Shown piece after piece: positions 17,290 through 25,610 of a stretch of DNA of 64,000 nt. Every line of letters begins with the position of its first letter. The first letter of the stretch is position 1. The notes under the pieces are model-generated. The model ran no database searches. It was not told where the DNA came from and was given only the letters and a program-made list of their open reading frames with translations. The DNA lies in NCBI RefSeq assembly GCF_030811595.1, contig NZ_JAUSRB010000001.1:1901783-1965782 (forward strand), in the 5' to 3' direction. The position numbers were made by a program, and so were the translations under genes. Source of the stretch: Streptosporangium brasiliense. GTDB lineage: Bacteria > Actinomycetota > Actinomycetes > Streptosporangiales > Streptosporangiaceae.

Positions 17290-17877
17290 GTGAAGATCTG
17301 CGGGCTGCGCGAGCCCGAGCATGTGACGGCCGCCGTCGAGGCGGGAGCCGACGCGATCGGCTACGTCCTCACCAGGAGTCCCCGGCGGATCACCCCGGCG
17401 CGGGCACGCGAACTGGCCTCCACGGTGCCCGCGCACGTGCTGACCGTGGCGGTGTTCGCCGGGGAGACCCCCGAGGAGATCCGGGCGGCCGCGCTGGAGG
17501 CCGGGGTGCGCGCCGTCCAGCTGCACGGCGACCACCCGCACGATGACTTCACCGCGCTGAAGGACCTCGACCTCACGCTGATCCGCGCCGGGGCCGCGGG
17601 CGCGGATCTGCGCTGCGGCGCCTTCGACGAGGACCTGCTCATCGTCGACGCGCCCAGGCCCGGTTCGGGGCAGCCGTGGGACTGGGCGGCGGTGCGCGGC
17701 CGTCCGGCGGGCCGCTGGATGCTGGCGGGCGGTCTGGACCCGTCGAACGTGGCCGAGGCGATCGCCGCCGCCCGGCCCTGGGGCGTCGACGTGTCGAGCG
17801 GCGTGGAGGTCGCGCCCGGGGTGAAGGACGCCGGCCTGATCAGAAGCTTCGTCACCGCCGCCCGCGCCGCCGGATGA
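17290..17877 (+). CDS. trpF: Phosphoribosylanthranilate isomerase
   Basis: About 195 residues forming a (beta/alpha)8 barrel that catalyses the Amadori rearrangement of phosphoribosylanthranilate in tryptophan synthesis. The N-terminal KICGLREPEHV contains the catalytic cysteine. VQLHGDHP is the family core motif, and LAGGLDPSNVAEAI plus VDVSSGVEVAPGVKD form the phosphate-binding end. GGAGG at 17279-17283 favours the GTG at 17290; GTG 17284 (giving VYVKICGL) and 17275 are alternatives. It stands apart from other trp genes, as is common in actinomycetes. Confidence 0.92.
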   Translation: MKICGLREPEHVTAAVEAGADAIGYVLTRSPRRITPARARELASTVPAHVLTVAVFAGETPEEIRAAALEAGVRAVQLHGDHPHDDFTALKDLDLTLIRAGAAGADLRCGAFDEDLLIVDAPRPGSGQPWDWAAVRGRPAGRWMLAGGLDPSNVAEAIAAARPWGVDVSSGVEVAPGVKDAGLIRSFVTAARAAG

Positions 17878-17953
17878 TCCGGCGCACCCGCTACCAGTGG
17901 CTACAAGTCGGTGACCAGTGAGATCCAAGTGACCCTGTCTACCCTTCGGGCCC

Positions 17954-19492
17954 GTGATTTCCAATGTAAGAAAATTGATCGCGATTCTCGCGATGGGTAC
18001 CGCGATCGGTGGTGTCGCGGTGGCCACCCCGGCCACCGCGGCTTCCGGTCCGGTTACGGTGTCGGCCGCCAAGGCGTCACCGGCGCGCTACAACGGTGAC
18101 TGCCCGGTGAACGTCAGCTTCGCGGCGGTGGTCAAGGGCCGCCCCGGCACCAAGATCAAATATCGCTGGCTGCGGGGGGACGGCGCGGCGGGAGCCGTAC
18201 GGACGGCCGTGCTGACCGGCCGGGTCACGCTCTGGGACCGGCGCACGTTCACCACCGACACCAGGAGCTGGCAGGCGCTGCAGGTTCTTGGTGCGCGGGG
18301 CAGGACGTCGAAGAAGGTCCGTTTCCAGGTGAGTTGCCAGGGATCGGTCACCGTCCAGCCGGATCCCGCCTCGACGGTCCGGCCCACTTCGTCGGCCTCG
18401 CCCTCGCCCACCCGGACGCCGAGCGTGCCGCCGGCGACCCCGGCCCCGAACGGGACTCCGCGGCCGACGGCCTCGGGGACGCCCACCGCCCCGCAGGCCA
18501 CCGCGTCGGCGACGGTGACCGGGATAAACCGAGGGGACTACGAGGGGCCCTGCTGGACCCCGTTCTACTGGAACACCACGGGCACCCTCAAGGTGTCGCG
18601 GGTCCCGGCGACCGTGAAGTACCGGTGGATCGACAGCAACGGCTGGAAGTCGCAGGAGCAGACCCGCGAGTTCACCCAGGGCGGCGCGGCCGAGGTCCCG
18701 GTCAACTACGAGGAGAGGGTGGCCTTCGACACCCGTTCGGGCTGGCGGGCCATCGAGATCCTCTCCCCGGCCGGGTCCGTGGTCTCCAACAAGTTCCCCT
18801 ACGCCATCAAGTGCACCGACGCGACCGACGCCACCGTCACGGTGACGGCGCTCCGTCCCAATTACCGAGGCCCCTGCCCGCCCGCGGACAGCGATGAGGG
18901 CGCGGCGGACCTGCCGTTCTCCGTCAGGTTCGAGGCGGAGAAGAAGCCGGCGATCGTCAAGTTCCGGCGGATCTGGAACGGGGTCCCGGGGCCGGTGGAA
19001 GAGGTCAGGCTCAACGAGATGCACCGGAGCTTCACCGCGCACCGGCCCATCACCGAGGGAGGCGTCGTCTCCCTGGCGATCGAGGTCAACGGGGTCAGGT
19101 CGGAGGTGGCGACCTCCACGGTGACCTGCGAGGACGGCACGCCGCCGACGGCGGACGCGCAGGTCGAGTCGGTCAAGGTGGCCAAGGAGTCGTTGTACCT
19201 CTACTACTGCGGCTGGAACGCGGACTACCGCCAGTACCTGTCCGGTGACATCACCGCGAAGGGGCCCGGCCGGGTGCCCTACCGGTGGGTCCTCGACTTC
19301 GGCTCCTACACGCGGACGTCGGCGGTGCGCACCGCCTTCTTCCACGACCAGGGCCCCCGGACCGAGCACGCGGTGCTGGGGATGCAGCCGACCTACAACA
19401 CCAGCGCGTCCGTATGGCTGGAGCTGTTCCCGGGCACCCCGAAGGCGGTCAAGTCGAACGTGGGGAACTACAAGGTCTCCTGCCGCCTCTGA
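17954..19492 (+). CDS. Secreted protein with four Cys-framed beta-sandwich-like repeats
   Basis: A 512-residue exported protein with no recognised family. Signal peptide about 1-30 (KLIAILAMGTAIGGVAV, cleaved near ATPATAA). Four divergent repeats of about 90-105 residues follow: about 38-135, 190-285, 290-385 and 393-512. Each has a cysteine early (GDCPV, EGPCW, RGPCP, YYCGW), a central VKYRW/VPYRW-type strand and a closing cysteine (VSCQ, IKCT, VTCED, VSCRL), as in disulfide-closed Ig-like domains. A Pro/Thr/Ser-rich linker (about 136-185) separates repeat 1 from the rest. It ends at a strong terminator and is monocistronic. A surface or binding role is inferred. Confidence 0.8.
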   Translation: MISNVRKLIAILAMGTAIGGVAVATPATAASGPVTVSAAKASPARYNGDCPVNVSFAAVVKGRPGTKIKYRWLRGDGAAGAVRTAVLTGRVTLWDRRTFTTDTRSWQALQVLGARGRTSKKVRFQVSCQGSVTVQPDPASTVRPTSSASPSPTRTPSVPPATPAPNGTPRPTASGTPTAPQATASATVTGINRGDYEGPCWTPFYWNTTGTLKVSRVPATVKYRWIDSNGWKSQEQTREFTQGGAAEVPVNYEERVAFDTRSGWRAIEILSPAGSVVSNKFPYAIKCTDATDATVTVTALRPNYRGPCPPADSDEGAADLPFSVRFEAEKKPAIVKFRRIWNGVPGPVEEVRLNEMHRSFTAHRPITEGGVVSLAIEVNGVRSEVATSTVTCEDGTPPTADAQVESVKVAKESLYLYYCGWNADYRQYLSGDITAKGPGRVPYRWVLDFGSYTRTSAVRTAFFHDQGPRTEHAVLGMQPTYNTSASVWLELFPGTPKAVKSNVGNYKVSCRL

Positions 19493-19965
19493 CCGAGGAT
19501 CGCGGCTGACACGAGGGCCCGCGCACCGGCGCGGGCCCTCGCCCGGGGTGGTCATCGGCCCCGGGGCGTCAGCGGGCGCCGGGGCCGGTCCGGACCCGCT
19601 CACGCGGGATCACGGTCTCCCGGGCCGCCGGTCCGGCCCGATCCGCCGCCGGCCCGCACATCCCCGTGTTCACCGCCCGCGTTCACCGCCCCGGTGAGGA
19701 CATCGACGAGAATGAAATCTCGCCTTTCCTGAAGCCTCCTCGCCCGTTCCGTCATGCGATGGGACGGTAAGAAGAGCCCCGGGCCGCAGGGCGGAACAAG
19801 ACGTCCCGTCCGGTTTGAAAGCATGGAGCCGCGGGGTCAATTATTAATCGGCCGACACGGCGGGCCGGATCTCCGTGTTCTGGGGACGGCTTCTTGCTTG
19901 ACCATTCTGGAGGGCTCGGTTCATACTCCGCGCAGGACTTTATTCCAGCGTTCGAGGAGTAATTG
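19493..19965. other. Intergenic region between two secreted-protein genes
   Basis: It holds the terminator at 19513-19540, then about 400 bases with no supportable gene. The last 130 bases are less GC-rich (for example TCAATTATTAATCGG near 19840) and likely carry the promoter of the next gene. GAGGAG at 19955 is its ribosome site. Confidence 0.6.
19513..19540 (+). terminator. Strong hairpin terminator
   Basis: A 12-bp perfect stem, GAGGGCCCGCGC / GCGCGGGCCCTC, with tetraloop ACCG, 20 bases past the stop of the four-repeat secreted protein. Confidence 0.8.
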
Positions 19966-20835
19966 ATGGCGCTCGGGAAGCTTACCTCAATGGCGACCGT
20001 GTCCCTCATGGTTCTTGCGGTCCTGGCCTCGTCGGCGCCCACGAGTTTCGCGCACTCGAAGGCGCGGGCCGCGCCCCCTGTCGGCGGCTCCCCGTCCGAG
20101 GAGCCGGAGGAGCCGGAGGACACGCTCGCCGAACTCAGCTACGTGAACGGTGTGCGGGTCGTGTTCTCCTACAGCGCGTCCTCGCAGGACTACGGGCTGT
20201 TCCAGGAAGGACGCGGAGGGGAGAACGCGCCGATCGTGCGCCTTCCGGTGGGAAGCATGCTCGAGGCCTACCTCGACGCGACCCCGACGAGCCTGCCGGT
20301 CCCCCGGCTGCTGCTGGAGGAGTTCCGGGAGGATCCGACGCCGCCGGACCTCGAAGGGCGGACGGTCACCGCCTCTCCCGTCATCGCCCGTGCCCTCGCG
20401 GTGCCCGGCTCCGCCGCCCGCGTCTCCACCGTTTCGGGCCAGTCGTGTTACTCGGGTTACTACCCGTATGTGGACTGGCATGATTCCGCGGTGGCCGGGA
20501 TGGCGCCCAAGTCGTATTACTCATCGGACTTCGGCGGCAAGTTCCGCTACGCCAACAGCTACGTCTACAACTGCACCCCGGTGGGATCGGCCGACTACCT
20601 GTACGCGAGGCACCGGATTTATTACCGGAACGTCCTGGGCAACTACGTCAAGCAATTCGACGGCAAGGTGCCGCCCGGGGGCTGGCAGGCGAAAACCAAG
20701 GGACTCGCCAACCATTACCGCATGGTGGCCTACAGCGACGGCTGGGACTCGAATCCCGCATGCGGTGGCGGCGCGTGCAAATACACCAGGGAGGGCGTCT
20801 TCAGCTCCTCGCCCGCTCCCGGCCCGAATCAGTGA
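19966..20835 (+). CDS. Secreted hypothetical protein
   Basis: A 289-residue protein with a signal peptide (about 1-28: LTSMATVSLMVLAVLASSAPTSFA, then H). I do not recognise it. A Pro/Glu stretch (GGSPSEEPEEPED) follows the signal. The C-terminal 140 residues are rich in Tyr and aromatic residues (SCYSGYYPYVDWHDS, YLYARHRIYYRN) with four cysteines (CYS, YNC, NPAC, GACK), suggesting a small disulfide-stabilised extracellular domain. ATG follows GAGGAG; a TTG directly before it is less likely. The downstream gene is a decayed regulator on the other strand. Confidence 0.75.
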   Translation: MALGKLTSMATVSLMVLAVLASSAPTSFAHSKARAAPPVGGSPSEEPEEPEDTLAELSYVNGVRVVFSYSASSQDYGLFQEGRGGENAPIVRLPVGSMLEAYLDATPTSLPVPRLLLEEFREDPTPPDLEGRTVTASPVIARALAVPGSAARVSTVSGQSCYSGYYPYVDWHDSAVAGMAPKSYYSSDFGGKFRYANSYVYNCTPVGSADYLYARHRIYYRNVLGNYVKQFDGKVPPGGWQAKTKGLANHYRMVAYSDGWDSNPACGGGACKYTREGVFSSSPAPGPNQ

Positions 20836-21453
20836 CCGAGCCGGCGGCGGGGAGAGGGTGACGGCTTCGCGTAGCGCCGCCTTGGACGGGAAGTGCCGGT
20901 AGACGCCGGCGTGGCTGACCCCCAGAGCCCGTGCCACGTCCAGCACCGTGGCTTTCTCCGGCCCGTGCCGGCGCGGCACGTCCTCGGTGGCGGTCAGGAT
21001 GGTCTCGGCGTCGAGCGTCCCTGACGCACGCATCAGCGCTCACCGTCCTGGGCGGACCGGACCCCGTGGTCCTCGGCGACCGCGGAGGCCGGCACCGCCC
21101 GCTCGATCGCGGCCGGTTCCTCGTCGGTCAGGGCCGGTCGGTGGTTGGCGACGATCATCAGGTCGGCCGTCGCCCTTTGTAACCCCTGTCCCGAGGTCGT
21201 GCTCGACACGGCCTCCGATCAGGTCACGAGCCTCGCGCTCCGCGTTCGCGCGGACGGCCCGTTGCCGGAGCAAGATCAAAAGCTGCGGAGAGAAGGGGGC
21301 GGGCGGTCCCCGACCCGTTCCCGGGACCTGTTCTCCCGCGCCGGCGCTCCGCCCCCGGCCGGGCCGCGCTTGGCCGGATGCGGACCTGGCCCGCCCGCTC
21401 CGCCGCTGATATACAGCCGTGGGGATCAAGGGGGATCAAGGGGGTATCACGGG
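20836..21453. other. Spacer with decayed genes upstream of the transpeptidase
   Basis: Besides the TetR remnant (20856-21033), reading leftward from about 21190 to 21040 gives a fragment ending ADLMIVANHRPALTDEE...DGER. It stops immediately before the TetR remnant start and has no start of its own. It looks like the tail of a lost gene whose family I cannot name. Closer to the transpeptidase, GGGGATCAAGG is repeated twice at 21421-21441. Confidence 0.5.
20856..21033 (-). pseudogene. TetR regulator remnant (DNA-binding domain only)
   Basis: About 59 residues match a TetR N-terminal domain: KATVLDVARALGVSHAGVYRHFPSKAALREAV. After this the frame runs antisense through the secreted-protein gene with no TetR ligand-domain similarity. 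The C-terminal two-thirds are therefore missing, and the gene is truncated rather than merely short. It abuts another broken fragment upstream, so this spot looks like a past deletion or insertion junction. Confidence 0.7.
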
Positions 21454-23133
21454 ATGAACAGGCGGTGGCTCCTCGCGCTGGCCGTCACGATAGTGGCGAT
21501 CATCGCTGTCGGGGCGTACGGGCTGGTGACCATACCGGACGCCGTGATGGCCTCGCCGCCCCGGCGGCCCGGGCTCGCCGAAGGGAGGGCCGGGCAGCCG
21601 TCGTCCCTGACGCCCACCCCCGCCGTGCCGCTCACCTCGGCGCCCCCGCCCGCCGCCGTACCGTCCACCCCGCCGCCGGTCCCCCCTCTCGTGCCGTCGG
21701 CCCCGCCCACGTCCACTCCGGCGCCGCCTCCGCCGGACGGCCCCGAACCGGCCGCGGCGAGATACTTCGCCGCCTGGCAGGCCGGCGACTTCCCCTCGAT
21801 GAGCGGCCTGGTCGCCGATCCGCCGGCCGACTTCGCCGAGCGGCACCGGCGTTTCGACGCCGAGCTGCGGGTCGCGTCGCTGTCCATCGCCCCCGGCGAG
21901 CTGCGCCGCCAGGGCGGGGAGGCGGCCGAGGTCGCCTTCCGGGGGGTGCGGGAGGTGACAGGGCTGGGCCGGTGGGAGTTCTCCGCGGTCCTGCGCCTGG
22001 GGCTGCGCTCCGGCGCCTGGAAGGTGCTCTGGTCGTCCGAGACGCTGCACCCCTCCCTCAAGAACGGCGGGAGCCTGCGGCTCCGGGAGGGCAGGGTCCG
22101 CCGTCCGGCCGTGCTCACCCGCGAGGGGCTGCCGTTCCCCCGCGACAGCAGGGCAGGCGACTACGTCACCGGCCTGGACGACACGGCGGCCGTCCTGGTG
22201 CTGGAGGAGGCCCCCTCGGGCCGGGTGCTGCTGGCCTCCCCGGCCCCGCCGCCCGCGGAGGCGCGGAGCACGATCTCCCAGCCCGTGCAGGCCGCCGCCG
22301 CCCGGGCCCTGGACGGGCTGGGAAGCCCGGCCGCGATCGTGGCCCTCGACCTCCAGACCGCCCAGGTCCGGGCGGTGGCGGACACTCTGGGCGGCAAGCG
22401 GGCGTTCAACGGTCTCTACCCGCCCGGCTCGACGTTCAAGGTGGTGACCGCCGCCGCGCTGCTCGGCACCGGGCTGACCCCGGACTCGCCGGTCACCTGC
22501 CCGGCCTCCTACACCATCCCGAACGCCAGGAGCTTCACCAACGACGACCGCGCCGATCACGGGACGGTGTCCCTCGCCACGGCTTTCGCGCTCTCCTGCA
22601 ACACCACCTTCGTCCAGCAGACCTACGACCGGCTGCGCGACGACCGGCTGCGCGCCGAGGCCGCCGACCGGTTCGGGTTCCGGGAGAAGCCCGGCCTGAG
22701 CTTCTGCCGGATCCGGCCGTCCGGGGACCTGAACGAGCTGGGCTCCGACGCCATCGGCCAGAACTCGGTACAGGCCAGCCCGCTCTGCATGGCCGAGGTC
22801 GCCGCGGCGGTCGCGAGCGGCGTCTGGAGACCGGCGGTCATGACCGCCGAGCCCTCCGCCGATCTGCCGGCGCCGGTGCCGCTGGACGGAGGCGTGGTCG
22901 CCGGCCTGCGCGCGATGATGGGAGCCGTGGTCACCCAGGGCACGGCCGCCCAGGCCGGCCTCCCGCCGGGCACCGCCGGCAAGACGGGCACCGCGGAGGT
23001 CGGCGGCGCGCAGGCCCACGCCTGGTTCATCGGCTACCGCGACTCCCTGGCCTTCGCGGTGTTCGTGCAGAACGGCGGCAGCGGCGGCAGGGTGGCGGCG
23101 CCGATCGCCGCGAGGTTCCTCCAGGCGCTGTAG
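21454..23133 (+). CDS. Penicillin-binding transpeptidase (class B-like)
   Basis: A 559-residue membrane-anchored cell-wall enzyme. One N-terminal transmembrane helix (about 5-25), a long Pro/Ala linker (about 40-95), an NTF2-like MecA_N-type domain (about 100-210) and a transpeptidase domain (about 270-555). All three active-site motifs are present: SxxK as STFK with Ser326, SxN as Ser381-Cys-Asn383 and KTG at 510-512. It forms D,D cross-links in peptidoglycan and binds beta-lactams. It is shorter than FtsI/PBP2 and resembles the actinobacterial PbpA/PBP2a-like group. ATG 21454 was chosen because it starts the membrane anchor. Confidence 0.92.
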   Translation: MNRRWLLALAVTIVAIIAVGAYGLVTIPDAVMASPPRRPGLAEGRAGQPSSLTPTPAVPLTSAPPPAAVPSTPPPVPPLVPSAPPTSTPAPPPPDGPEPAAARYFAAWQAGDFPSMSGLVADPPADFAERHRRFDAELRVASLSIAPGELRRQGGEAAEVAFRGVREVTGLGRWEFSAVLRLGLRSGAWKVLWSSETLHPSLKNGGSLRLREGRVRRPAVLTREGLPFPRDSRAGDYVTGLDDTAAVLVLEEAPSGRVLLASPAPPPAEARSTISQPVQAAAARALDGLGSPAAIVALDLQTAQVRAVADTLGGKRAFNGLYPPGSTFKVVTAAALLGTGLTPDSPVTCPASYTIPNARSFTNDDRADHGTVSLATAFALSCNTTFVQQTYDRLRDDRLRAEAADRFGFREKPGLSFCRIRPSGDLNELGSDAIGQNSVQASPLCMAEVAAAVASGVWRPAVMTAEPSADLPAPVPLDGGVVAGLRAMMGAVVTQGTAAQAGLPPGTAGKTGTAEVGGAQAHAWFIGYRDSLAFAVFVQNGGSGGRVAAPIAARFLQAL

Positions 23134-23149
23134 CGCCGGCCGGAACCTC

Positions 23150-23350
23150 GCGCTGCTCGGGATCCGCGCTGCTCGGGGCCTGTATCGGTTGACAATCATG
23201 CTGCTCGGGACCCGCACCGCTCGTGATCCGGGCCGGTTGACAACCGCACCGCTCGGGACCCGTACCGGTCAGGATCCGGGCCGGTTGGCAACCGTACCGC
23301 TCGGGACCCGTACCGCTCGGGATCCGTACCGGTCGGGATCCGGCTGCTCG
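23150..23350. repeat. 48-nt tandem repeats with nested CGGGAYCCG units
   Basis: Two adjacent 48-nt units (23201-23248 and 23249-23296) differ at about seven positions. They are flanked by partial units on both sides. Each is built of smaller elements of the type CGCTCGGGACCCG and GATCCGGGCCGGTTG. It fills the space between the transpeptidase stop and the convergent FMN reductase gene. No coding potential is evident. Confidence 0.75.
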
Positions 23351-23400
23351 GAACCCGGGCCGGCCGTGACCGCGGCGGGGCGCTGTCCGCCGCGGGGCGT

Positions 23401-24048
23401 TCAGGGGCGCAGCGCCGCGAGCTGCTGCTCGAACGGGATGACGGCGTCCACCCGCCCGGCGCCGGTCTGTCCGCTGCCGGCCCGCCCGGCGGTCGCCGGC
23501 CGGCGTAGCATCAGGTCGGCCAGTTCCCCGGCCGCGCGGGTGATGCGGGCGGCGAGGTCGTCGGTGCGCGTGTCCCCGCCCGTGCCCCAGTCCTCGGAGG
23601 CGGCGTAGACGGCGGTGGGCACGACGATCGCGCGCAGGTAGACGAAGAGCGGGCGCAGGGCGTGCTCAAGGGCGAGGGAGTGCCGCGCTGTGCCGCCGGT
23701 CGCCGCGATGAGCACGGGCTTGCCGGCGAGCGCGGTGTTGTCGATCACGTCGAAGAACGACTTGAACAGACCGCTGTAGGAGGCGGTGAAGATCGGCGTC
23801 ACGGCGATGAGGCCGTCCGCCTCCGTCACCGCCTCGATCGCTTCACGCAGCGCGGTGCCGGGGAACCCGGTCACCATGTTGTTGGCGATGTCGGTGGCGA
23901 GGTCGCGCAGTTCGACCACGCGCACCTCGGCCGCGCGCTCCTCCGCCAGATGCCGCCCGGCCGCCTCGACCAGGCGGTCGGCCAGCAGGCGTGTCGACGA
24001 GGGCTGGCTGAGGCCGGCCGAGACCGCCACGAGCTTCAGGGGCTTCAT
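23401..24048 (-). CDS. NADPH-dependent FMN reductase (LLM-partnered, CE1759-like)
   Basis: A 215-residue flavodoxin-fold reductase. VSAGLSQPSSTRLLADRL near the N-terminus is the FMN phosphate-binding loop, and TPIFTASYSGLFKSFFDVID is the flavin/dimer motif of the SsuE-like group. It should supply reduced FMN to the monooxygenase encoded 62 bases upstream on the same strand. This pairing matches the CE1758/CE1759-type duo in which an LLM oxygenase has a dedicated reductase. GAAGGAGAG precedes the ATG. It is the second gene of a two-gene operon. Confidence 0.9.
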   Translation of the reverse strand: MKPLKLVAVSAGLSQPSSTRLLADRLVEAAGRHLAEERAAEVRVVELRDLATDIANNMVTGFPGTALREAIEAVTEADGLIAVTPIFTASYSGLFKSFFDVIDNTALAGKPVLIAATGGTARHSLALEHALRPLFVYLRAIVVPTAVYAASEDWGTGGDTRTDDLAARITRAAGELADLMLRRPATAGRAGSGQTGAGRVDAVIPFEQQLAALRP

Positions 24049-24110
24049 CTACTCTCCTTCATGGTGTGCGCGGGTTCCACGGGGGCGCGCGGGTTGCGAG
24101 CGTGGGCCGG

Positions 24111-25229
24111 TCAGGCCGGGGAGCCCGCGGGGAGGGACGGCTCCCCGGCCGCCTCGGCGGCGCGGCGGGCGACGAGGGCCCCGTGGGTGGGGCCGTCCGG
24201 CACCTGGGCCGGCCGGCCGGCCGCGAACTCCTTGCGGAGCACCGGCACGACCTCCTCGCCGAGGATGTCGAGCTGCTCCAGCACGGTCTTCAGCGGCAGG
24301 CCGGCGTGGTCCATCAGGAACAGCTGGCGCTGGTAGTCGCCGAAGGAGTCCCGGAAGGTCAGGGTCCTGTCGATGACCTGCTGCGGGCTGCCCACCGTGA
24401 GCGGCGTCTGGTCGGTGAACTCCTCCAGCGAGGGGCCGTGGCCGTAGACGGGCGCGTTGTCGAAGTAGGGACGGAACTCGCGCACGGCGTCCTGGGAGTT
24501 CTTCCGCATGAACACCTGGCCGCCGAGCCCGACGACGGCCTGCTCCGGAGTGCCGTGCCCGTAGTGGGCGAAGCGCTCGCGGTAGAGCTCGATCAGGCGG
24601 ATGAAGTGCTCCTTGGGCCAGAAGATGTTGTTGGCGAAGAATCCGTCGCCGTAGTAGGCGGCCTGCTCGGCGATCTCGGGGCTGCGGATCGAGCCGTGCC
24701 AGACGAACGGCGGCACCCCGTCCAGCGGGCGGGGGGTCGAGGTGAAGGACTGCAGGGGAGTGCGGAAGCGGCCTTCCCAGTCGACCACGTCCTCGCGCCA
24801 CAGCCGGTGCAGCAGCGCGTAGTTCTCGATCGCCAGCGGGATGCCCTGGCGGATGTCCTGCCCGAACCAGGGGTAGACCGGCCCGGTGTTGCCGCGGCCC
24901 ATCATCAGGTCGACGCGCCCGTCGGCCAGGTGCTGGAGCATCGCGTAGTCCTCGGCGATCTTGACCGGGTCGTTGGTGGTGATCAGGGTCGTGGAGGTGG
25001 AGAGGATGAGCCGCTCGGTCCGGGCCGCGATGTAGCCGAGCATGGTCGTCGGCGACGACGGCACGAAGGGCGGGTTGTGGTGCTCGCCGGTGGCGAAGAC
25101 GTCCAGCCCGACCTCTTCCGCCTTGAGCGCGATGGTGACCATCGCCTTGATCCGCTCGTGCTCGGTCGGCGTCCGGCCGGTGGTGGGGTCTGTGGTGACA
25201 TCGCCCACGGTGAAGATCCCGAACTGCAT
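24111..25229 (-). CDS. LLM-class flavin-dependent monooxygenase (CE1758-like)
   Basis: A 372-residue bacterial-luciferase-like monooxygenase with the N-terminal strand MQFGIFTVGDV, ATGEHHNPPF at the active site and LMMGRGNTGPVYPWFG in the middle. It uses FMNH2 and O2 delivered by the reductase downstream. Members of this subfamily are annotated for putative alkanesulfonate- or thiol-related oxidations, but the substrate is not established. ATG 25229 fits the family start and has AAGGTGGG upstream; an earlier in-frame GTG is possible. It is divergent from the lanthipeptide synthetase gene. Confidence 0.9.
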   Translation of the reverse strand: MQFGIFTVGDVTTDPTTGRTPTEHERIKAMVTIALKAEEVGLDVFATGEHHNPPFVPSSPTTMLGYIAARTERLILSTSTTLITTNDPVKIAEDYAMLQHLADGRVDLMMGRGNTGPVYPWFGQDIRQGIPLAIENYALLHRLWREDVVDWEGRFRTPLQSFTSTPRPLDGVPPFVWHGSIRSPEIAEQAAYYGDGFFANNIFWPKEHFIRLIELYRERFAHYGHGTPEQAVVGLGGQVFMRKNSQDAVREFRPYFDNAPVYGHGPSLEEFTDQTPLTVGSPQQVIDRTLTFRDSFGDYQRQLFLMDHAGLPLKTVLEQLDILGEEVVPVLRKEFAAGRPAQVPDGPTHGALVARRAAEAAGEPSLPAGSPA

Positions 25230-25610
25230 CGTTCCCACCTTCCTCATGTCATTTAACTTTCAACTACCCTCAACACCGTGACGGCCGGATTATTCCTGAC
25301 CTCCGGTCCCGTGTCCGCACCGCCCGGTCCCGCCCTCCCATGCGGCCTGCGAGAGGTGGGGGCGGGGCGGATGGTGAGGATGGGTCGCGCCGGAGCGGCG
25401 GGCTGGACGGGGGTGCTGAGGCGGGCGGGGCGCCGCCGGGTGTGAGCACAAATCCGATAATGACATGGCCATTTTGGCGGGAAGATTTTTTTCGCCGGAA
25501 CAAACGCGCCTTCACCTCGTGTGCAATTAAATCTCCAATCTTTTACAAGAGTCGTCCGCCAATCTCTTGTCCAGCCGGAAACAGCCACGACGGACCGGGG
25601 GTGAGCGCAC
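25230..25610. promoter_or_regulatory. Divergent promoter region of LLM operon and lanthipeptide cluster
   Basis: A 381-base spacer. The right half (about 25440-25580) is strikingly AT-rich for this genome (CATTTTGGCGGGAAGATTTTTTTCG, GCAATTAAATCTCCAATC), as expected of a promoter/operator region for the lanthipeptide operon. CCAATCTTTTACAAGAG and CCAATCTCTTGTCCAG form a loose direct repeat at about 25533-25575. No gene is evident. Confidence 0.5.
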
